This document shows positions 40,548 through 44,453 of a stretch of 44,453 nt of DNA, piece by piece. Under the pieces are notes generated by a model. The model had not been told where the DNA came from, made no database searches, and was given only the letters and a program-made list of their open reading frames with translations. The stretch comes from a virus, in the IMG/VR virus record IMGVR_UViG_3300017605_000168, positions 1-44,453 of that record. One strand, 5' to 3'. The translations under genes and the position numbers were made by a program. Each line of letters starts with the position of its first letter. The first letter of the stretch is position 1.

Positions 40548-41249
40548 ATGGTCAGCAAATACGCCGGTTACTGCAAATCCTGTCGAGGCGAAATCAAGGT
40601 CGGAGAAACCATCAACTGGACGAAGGGTTATGGTGCGGTCCACGCGAATCCGGCAACCTGCCGAGCGTTCGAAGCCGCGCGCAAGGCGTTCGTTCCGGAA
40701 CCGACTGGCGTTACTGCTGACGGCTCCAAGATCGTGGCGTTTCTGACCGCTGCGCGCGAGCGCGGTCTCAAGTTCCCCAAGGTTCGCTTCGCTGACGCGT
40801 CCGGCCGGGAAATCTCGCTGACGCTGGCTGGTTCGACCAGCAAATACCCGGGCGCGGTGCAGGTCAAGCTGGCTGGCAACTGGATCGGCCGGATCGAATC
40901 GACCGGTAACGTTGCTGGTCCGCTCTCGCGGGAAGCGGCGCTGGTCGAGACGCTACGCGCAATCGGCGCGGATCCAGCGACAGCGGCGAAGACCTACGGC
41001 CAACTGACCGGACACTGCTCGTTCTGCGCCAAGGAACTGACGGACGCCGGATCGATCGAAGTCGGCTACGGTCCGGTCTGCGCGCGGAAGTATGGTCTGC
41101 CGCACACGCCGAAGGGATCCGGCAAGGTCGTTTCCTTGCCGGACGTCGCGCTCGCGTCCGGCGCGGACGTGGACGAAACCGCATACGACTCCGCTCCGGA
41201 TTCTGTGGACCGTGCGGACGCCTACTACAGCGCGATCGGAGGCTGGTAA
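40548..41249 (+). CDS. DUF6011-domain protein with zinc sites, 233 aa
   Basis: The start is ATG 40548, after the leader; the in-frame extension to 40488 would cross the leader. An N-terminal zinc-ribbon-like YCKSCRGEIKVGE (about 8-20) is followed by a beta-rich centre. A DUF6011 motif lies at about residues 160-188: TGHCSFCAKELTD then SIEVGYGPVCARKYGLP. The last ~40 residues are acidic. These proteins are often found with DNA-metabolism genes in phages but lack a proven role. Its TAA overlaps the next ATG. Confidence 0.82.
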   Translation: MVSKYAGYCKSCRGEIKVGETINWTKGYGAVHANPATCRAFEAARKAFVPEPTGVTADGSKIVAFLTAARERGLKFPKVRFADASGREISLTLAGSTSKYPGAVQVKLAGNWIGRIESTGNVAGPLSREAALVETLRAIGADPATAAKTYGQLTGHCSFCAKELTDAGSIEVGYGPVCARKYGLPHTPKGSGKVVSLPDVALASGADVDETAYDSAPDSVDRADAYYSAIGGW

Positions 41250-41416
41250 TGAAGGACCGCGCAGCGAACCGGATGATGCTAGCGAAATCAGATTTCTGGG
41301 AGGCGCGTCATTACTGCGCCTCCGCTTGCCGCCGCGCACGACGGACCGCAAAGCGAGACGCAAAGCGTGCATTCCGCAGAACGTTCAACCGGCACGTTGC
41401 CCTGAGGGAGTCGTAA
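41249..41416 (+). CDS. basic Cys-containing protein, 55 aa
   Basis: The product is Arg/Ala-rich with a YCASACRRARRTAKRDAKRA segment (about 22-41). It resembles small basic phage peptides that follow DUF6011-type genes, but has no known activity. The start overlaps the previous stop (TAATG at 41247-41251). It is too short for certainty. Confidence 0.5.
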   Translation: MKDRAANRMMLAKSDFWEARHYCASACRRARRTAKRDAKRAFRRTFNRHVALRES

Positions 41417-41418
41417 TA

Positions 41419-41658
41419 ATGGAACCAAGAACGCCATACGACCTGCTACAGGCAGGGATCGATAGCCTTCCGTGCGGGTTCAGCCTGCGGCACGCGTTTC
41501 GCGACCGACTCCGACACTACAAGAACTGTCCGGATGCGTATTGCCAGAACCGACTCAGGGAATCGCGCAACGTATCGATGATGCTGGCGGACGCGATTCG
41601 ACGACGAAACGCGGATCGGTGCCCGGACTGCGGTCTCGGATCCTGCAACTGTGAATAG
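41419..41658 (+). CDS. zinc-ribbon-like protein, 79 aa
   Basis: An ORF starting at ATG 41419, two bases after the preceding stop. It has an N-terminal helix, C-x4-C near NCPDAYC (about residues 36-42) and a terminal CPDCGLGSCNCE cluster (about residues 68-79). Metal binding is likely. GAGGGAG upstream is a possible RBS. The longer frame from 41092 lies inside the DUF6011 gene. Operator copy 4 follows 34 bases later. Confidence 0.6.
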   Translation: MEPRTPYDLLQAGIDSLPCGFSLRHAFRDRLRHYKNCPDAYCQNRLRESRNVSMMLADAIRRRNADRCPDCGLGSCNCE

Positions 41659-41691
41659 GAGTAAACACCGGAAATACTGAGCAAATACTGG

Positions 41692-41723
41692 CATTTGACA
41701 TATAGAATGACAAATGCGAGTAT
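41692..41723 (+). promoter_or_regulatory. operator-promoter repeat, copy 4, leaderless gene
   Basis: The palindrome (41692-41716) is identical to copies 1 and 3, and its 14-20 base upstream flank (CTGAGCAAATACTGG) closely matches copy 1. TTGACA lies at 41695-41700. GAGTAT (41718-41723) is a weak -10 at 17 bases. The next ATG is 41730, about where a transcript would start, so the leader hairpin is missing. Confidence 0.75.
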
Positions 41724-41729
41724 AGATAC

Positions 41730-41933
41730 ATGACGAACGAATTGACGGCGGCGGAGCAGCTGGTTTTTAGCGCGGTCGAAAACGAACTTTGCACCGAGAC
41801 CGACCACGAGCAGGCGATCGTCAACGCGTGGGGCAATCGTGGCGCGTATATCGACGGCCATGAATCCGGCACGACGTTCGAAGAATTCGAGAACGCATTC
41901 CGCGTTCACTACGGTTGGGCAGTGGAGAACTGA
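41730..41933 (+). CDS. hypothetical early acidic protein, 67 aa
   Basis: The product is acidic and mostly helical (TAAEQLVFSAVENELCTETD, then TTFEEFENAFRVHYG). No RBS is seen upstream; ATG 41730 would be at the 5' end of a transcript from copy 4. It is followed by a second small gene after two bases. Family unknown. Confidence 0.6.
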   Translation: MTNELTAAEQLVFSAVENELCTETDHEQAIVNAWGNRGAYIDGHESGTTFEEFENAFRVHYGWAVEN

Positions 41934-41935
41934 TC

Positions 41936-42118
41936 ATGGACCTGAAGAAAATCGCCGCCATTCGTGACCGGAACCGGATCGCGATGGAAGCCGAGAACGC
42001 AGCCAAGGCCGAGGCCAAGGCGCGCGAGGCTGAAATCGCGGAGCGAAACCGGAAGATGTTCAATCACAACATGGCGCACGCGGCGGCGCTGGTCCTGTCA
42101 ATGCCGGGCGTCCGCTGA
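41936..42118 (+). CDS. hypothetical coiled-coil protein, 60 aa
   Basis: The product is a charged Ala/Glu/Lys-rich helix (AENAAKAEAKAREAEIAERN) with a more hydrophobic end (AALVLSMPGVR). ATG 41936 lies 2 bases after the preceding stop. It probably forms a coiled coil. The in-frame extension to 41915 overlaps that gene. Role unknown. Confidence 0.55.
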   Translation: MDLKKIAAIRDRNRIAMEAENAAKAEAKAREAEIAERNRKMFNHNMAHAAALVLSMPGVR

Positions 42119-42191
42119 CCGGCAAACGGCTCGCGAGAATCGTTGAAATCCGAAACCATTACACGGCGCTTGCCGCCAAGGAGTCGCAGTC

Positions 42192-42410
42192 ATGATCGAA
42201 GCCGCTGTCAATCATCTCGTGAAGGAACTCGCGGTCAAAGGCGCGCGGAAGTTGACTACGGCCGACGGAAACCGCGCGCTTCGCGTCGTCGCGAATCAGG
42301 CTGGCTTTCCTGACGCGTTCAGCGGGTATGGTGCGCTCGTCGCGAGAACGGCGAACGCTCTTCTGGGCGGCACGCTTCACGGTTCCAATCGATTGGAACG
42401 TGCCAAATAA
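42192..42410 (+). CDS. hypothetical protein, 72 aa
   Basis: A small Ala/Val-rich helical protein with KGARKLTTADGNRALRVVAN at about residues 17-36. AAGGAG at about 42178-42183 sits at good spacing from ATG 42192. Its last 34 bases overlap the 3' end of the minus-strand gene (convergent). No family is recognised. Confidence 0.6.
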   Translation: MIEAAVNHLVKELAVKGARKLTTADGNRALRVVANQAGFPDAFSGYGALVARTANALLGGTLHGSNRLERAK

Positions 42411-42808
42411 TCCGCGCGCCAACGTTGTTCGGCCAGCGCACGCTCAGCTTCGACATGGTGAAGGCGGCACAAACGATGAAATTCACGCGGTTTGTCGTAG
42501 TCGGGATGATGGTTTTCGGCCTTGGTCAGACCGCAGACTTCGCACGGACCCTTGGGAAGTTCTCCGCGACACTGGAGAACGCGCGTATACGACCGACAGC
42601 GGTTTTTCTTTTGTTCTTCAGGGGTTATCGGTCGTTTGGTCGCGTTCTTCCGCCGCTCGCGCATTCTGGCGGCATGGCACGCGCGGCAATAACTATGAAG
42701 GCCGCGACGATGGACCATACGACGCCCGATTCGGCAGCAGGCGCAGCGGTTTTGCCGAAGTGCGTGAAACAGGCGCTCAGTTGAATTCGGAGCAACGTTT
42801 ACAACCAT
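42377..42808 (-). CDS. minus-strand HNH/zinc-finger protein, 143 aa
   Basis: Reading the complement from ATG 42808 gives a product with two zinc-type sites. CACC...YCRACHAARMRERR is early (about residues 22-48); later comes GPCEVCGLTKAENHHPDYDK (about 87-106) with HRLCRLHHVEAER. This combination, Cys-x2-Cys, HH-x-DY and C-x2-HH, matches HNH-like phage nucleases or zinc proteins. It is the only convincing minus-strand gene here and probably arrived by insertion. In-frame GTG 42853 is an alternative start. The two + strand ORFs across it lack any such motif. Confidence 0.75.
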   Translation of the reverse strand: MVVNVAPNSTERLFHALRQNRCACCRIGRRMVHRRGLHSYCRACHAARMRERRKNATKRPITPEEQKKNRCRSYTRVLQCRGELPKGPCEVCGLTKAENHHPDYDKPREFHRLCRLHHVEAERALAEQRWRADYLARSNRLEP

Positions 42809-42828
42809 ATTTGCTATTGTAACGTTGC
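42792..42828. promoter_or_regulatory. divergent palindrome, probable operator/promoter
   Basis: GCAACGTTTACAA (42792-42804) and TTGTAACGTTGC (42817-42828) form an inverted repeat with a single bulged T. On the plus strand TGCTATTGT (42812-42820) is an extended -10 candidate for the ligase gene. On the minus strand TACAAT (complement of 42816-42821) is a 5/6 -10 whose start would fall at ATG 42808. No good -35 is visible on either strand. Confidence 0.55.
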
Positions 42829-42858
42829 CGCACGCGTGGAACACAGGAGACACGACCG

Positions 42859-43971
42859 ATGATCACGAAACAATACGCTAGCTCGTCGTCAGACAAGACC
42901 TACGAGACGCGCTTCCATGAAGACCTGAACAGTTACGACTGCACTTGCCAAGGCTGGGTCTACAGTAAGGCCGCTCCGAAATCCTGCAAGCACACGAAGG
43001 ACATGGCGAAATTGGTCAGTTCCGGCTCACTGCTGGCCGCAGGTGCGACGATCGGCGGTTCGTCCGACGTTTCGGCCGGACCCGCTCCCGCTCTGCCCCC
43101 AGCGACCGATACGCCGGTTCTAGAGACGCAGACTCGGCCTATGCTGGCGTCGGCAATGGCCGACGGTCAGACGGTTGCCGACTTCATGGATGGCGAGTGG
43201 ATTCTGGAAGAGAAGCTAGACGGCGAGCGGATCCTGATCCGCGTGAAGGATAACCGACCGCTGGCGTGGTCGAGACCGCGCCGCGTCAAAGGTGGCGGGA
43301 TGAAGACCGGCATCAAGGAACTACCGCCGCATCTTCTGACGGCGCTCGCGGATCTGCCGGATGGCATCTACGACGGCGAGTTAGTGGTTCCGGGCGGCAC
43401 GTCAAGCGACGTTCGCAAGGGCGGCATCAAAAACAACACGAAACTGAGAATCGTTCTGTTTGATGTTCTGGAAGTCATGGGCGCAGACGTCAAGGATTTG
43501 CCATACACCGAACGACGTCAGATGCTGGAATTGTCGGTCTCGCATCACACGGTCGAGAACGCTTCCCCGGTTCTCTGGGCGGTTGCAATCGAAGCGGTCT
43601 CTGCTGAAGCCGTCGCGCGCATCTGGGACCGAGGCGGCGAAGGCGCAATCCTGAAACGGGGAACGGCGCAGTATCGGCCGAACTATCGATCGAAGGATTG
43701 GATCAAGGTCAAGCGCGAAGGCACGATCGAAATGATCGTGACCGGATACGAGGCGGGAGAATTCGGACCCTACAGCAAGTGCAAACTGTCGTCTCCTGAC
43801 GTTCCGAAGGGTTCGTCTGTGAAGACGAAGAACGCGGACTGGTTGCGCAAACTGGCGGCACGTCCTGACTATTACATCGGAAAAACTCTGGTCGTCGAGT
43901 ATACGGAGCGGACACCGGACGGTCGGCTGCGTCACCCTCGGTTCGACCATTTCAAGGGAGAGGGCGACTAA
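42859..43971 (+). CDS. SWIM-domain ATP-dependent DNA ligase
   Basis: The 370-residue protein begins with a SWIM-type zinc site (YDCTC, then CKH: C28, C30, C43, H45). After a linker (about residues 55-90) comes the ligase core: EEKLDGER with K119 as the likely adenylated lysine, DGIYDGELVV (about 168-177), EGAILKR (261-267) and WIKVKR (281-286), then an OB-like C-terminal part. It seals nicks in DNA using ATP. AGGAG (42845-42849) gives the RBS, and the palindrome 30-65 bases upstream may control it. It overlaps the next ATG by one base. Confidence 0.9.
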   Translation: MITKQYASSSSDKTYETRFHEDLNSYDCTCQGWVYSKAAPKSCKHTKDMAKLVSSGSLLAAGATIGGSSDVSAGPAPALPPATDTPVLETQTRPMLASAMADGQTVADFMDGEWILEEKLDGERILIRVKDNRPLAWSRPRRVKGGGMKTGIKELPPHLLTALADLPDGIYDGELVVPGGTSSDVRKGGIKNNTKLRIVLFDVLEVMGADVKDLPYTERRQMLELSVSHHTVENASPVLWAVAIEAVSAEAVARIWDRGGEGAILKRGTAQYRPNYRSKDWIKVKREGTIEMIVTGYEAGEFGPYSKCKLSSPDVPKGSSVKTKNADWLRKLAARPDYYIGKTLVVEYTERTPDGRLRHPRFDHFKGEGD

Positions 43972-44183
43972 TGCCGAAACACGAAGAAACCGGAATGGTT
44001 GAAGCTGACATCACGATCAACGGCGCCGCGCTGTCGTTCGCTGAATCAATGGCGGTGCGCGTCGCTATCAGTAGCTTCCGGATGTCGCTGCCACACATGG
44101 CGAGCGCGCTCGGACCGATCGCTGACAACTACGATCGCCTGCTTCGTAGCATTGAAGAGACGATTTTCCTGACGTGCAAGTGA
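43971..44183 (+). CDS. hypothetical protein, 70 aa
   Basis: The ATG overlaps the ligase stop (TAATG). The product starts with an acidic/polar part and has helices (AVRVAISSFRMSLPHM; DNYDRLLRSIEETIF). It overlaps the following start. It may be a ligase-adjacent accessory; no family is recognised. Confidence 0.55.
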   Translation: MPKHEETGMVEADITINGAALSFAESMAVRVAISSFRMSLPHMASALGPIADNYDRLLRSIEETIFLTCK

Positions 44184-44453
44184 TGGCGCGACAACTGAAA
44201 CCGCAAAAGGTCTCGGACTGGCGTCATGTTCGGCGCGGCGTGTCGATTCCGCTGTATCTGGACCGGAACACACACGAATTCTTTTTCGAATTCCTGAAAG
44301 AGCGATATACGAAACCGTCGCTGGCCGAATTACAACGGCTGGCGCATGACGTGGTCGAGCGCGAAACGTCGCTGGAATGGCATCCGATGATTACCGTGCG
44401 GAAGCTGTCTCCGTTCTGCGAGCGTGGCGAGACCTTCATCGGATTTACGATCG
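44183..44453 (+). CDS. 3'-truncated hypothetical protein
   Basis: ATG 44183 overlaps the previous stop, and the frame is open to the window edge (90 codons plus one base). The visible part is basic at first, then shows LYLDRNTHEFFFEFLKERY (about residues 25-43) and a helix LAELQRLAHDVVERE. The end is missing, so no function can be named. No joining frame was accepted at the left edge. Confidence 0.5.
   Translation, partial: MARQLKPQKVSDWRHVRRGVSIPLYLDRNTHEFFFEFLKERYTKPSLAELQRLAHDVVERETSLEWHPMITVRKLSPFCERGETFIGFTI

Noticed and set aside
42328-42822. Two plus-strand ORFs opposite the minus HNH gene (42328-42822, 42425-42784)
   Set aside because: The minus-strand frame carries paired Cys/His motifs and HH-x-DY; the plus frames are low-information and overlap each other.
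1-44453. Complete circular or terminally redundant genome
   Set aside because: Start and end do not share sequence, and the last ORF does not continue in the frame of the Cys/His fragment at base 2; completeness cannot be claimed.
1-44453. CRISPR array, insertion sequence, integrase or attachment site
   Set aside because: No spaced direct repeats, transposase, recombinase motifs or att-like duplications were seen in the window.

Overview
The window is most of a tailed double-stranded DNA phage genome with siphovirus-type tail genes. Almost every gene reads left to right and genes are tightly packed, with many TGATG, TAATG or ATGA stop/start overlaps. G+C looks to be in the upper fifties per cent from a few sampled lines. 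Both ends cut through genes, no terminal repeat joins the ends, and no polymerase, helicase, primase, integrase or repressor is seen, so part of the genome probably lies outside. The host cannot be named. Sec-type signal peptides and Ig-like (He_PIG) and parallel beta-helix domains in tail proteins point to a diderm, environmental (soil or water type) bacterium, but this is weak inference.

Layout: 0-2.2 kb holds small genes, a DUF1643 protein and a putative small terminase subunit. 2.2-9.4 kb is packaging and head: TerL, a DUF4055 portal, a PAP2 phosphatase moron, a Mu F-like head morphogenesis protein, scaffold and a P22-type coat. 9.4-15 kb holds unfamiliar virion genes, including one with twenty tandem 18-20 residue repeats arranged in groups of four. 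15-18 kb holds neck and tail-completion genes and the tail tube protein. 18-24 kb holds a tail chaperone pair joined by a -1 frameshift, the tape measure and a hub-like tail protein. 24-31.5 kb holds tip and fibre genes, four of which begin with signal-peptide-like segments; the largest encodes 1549 aa.

31.5-37 kb is an envelope-attack or lysis block: two small membrane or coiled-coil proteins, a three-helix holin candidate, a GH108 muramidase, a papain-like protease with a Gln in place of the catalytic Asn, a propeller-like protein carrying a 13-proline linker and repeated zinc-knuckle motifs, an alpha/beta-hydrolase and an SNase-like nuclease. A candidate structured RNA closes this block.

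37-44.4 kb is an early-type region of small genes, many Cys-rich, plus an HNH nuclease, a YkgJ-like protein, a DUF6011 protein, a SWIM-ATP-dependent DNA ligase fusion and one minus-strand HNH-like gene. The most interesting signal lies here. A near-identical 25-bp imperfect palindrome that contains a -35 box occurs four times ahead of gene groups. Three copies are followed by a similar 5'-leader hairpin with a compensatory base-pair change, and the fourth appears to feed a leaderless gene. This looks like a phage regulon under one palindrome-binding regulator that is not visible in the window.
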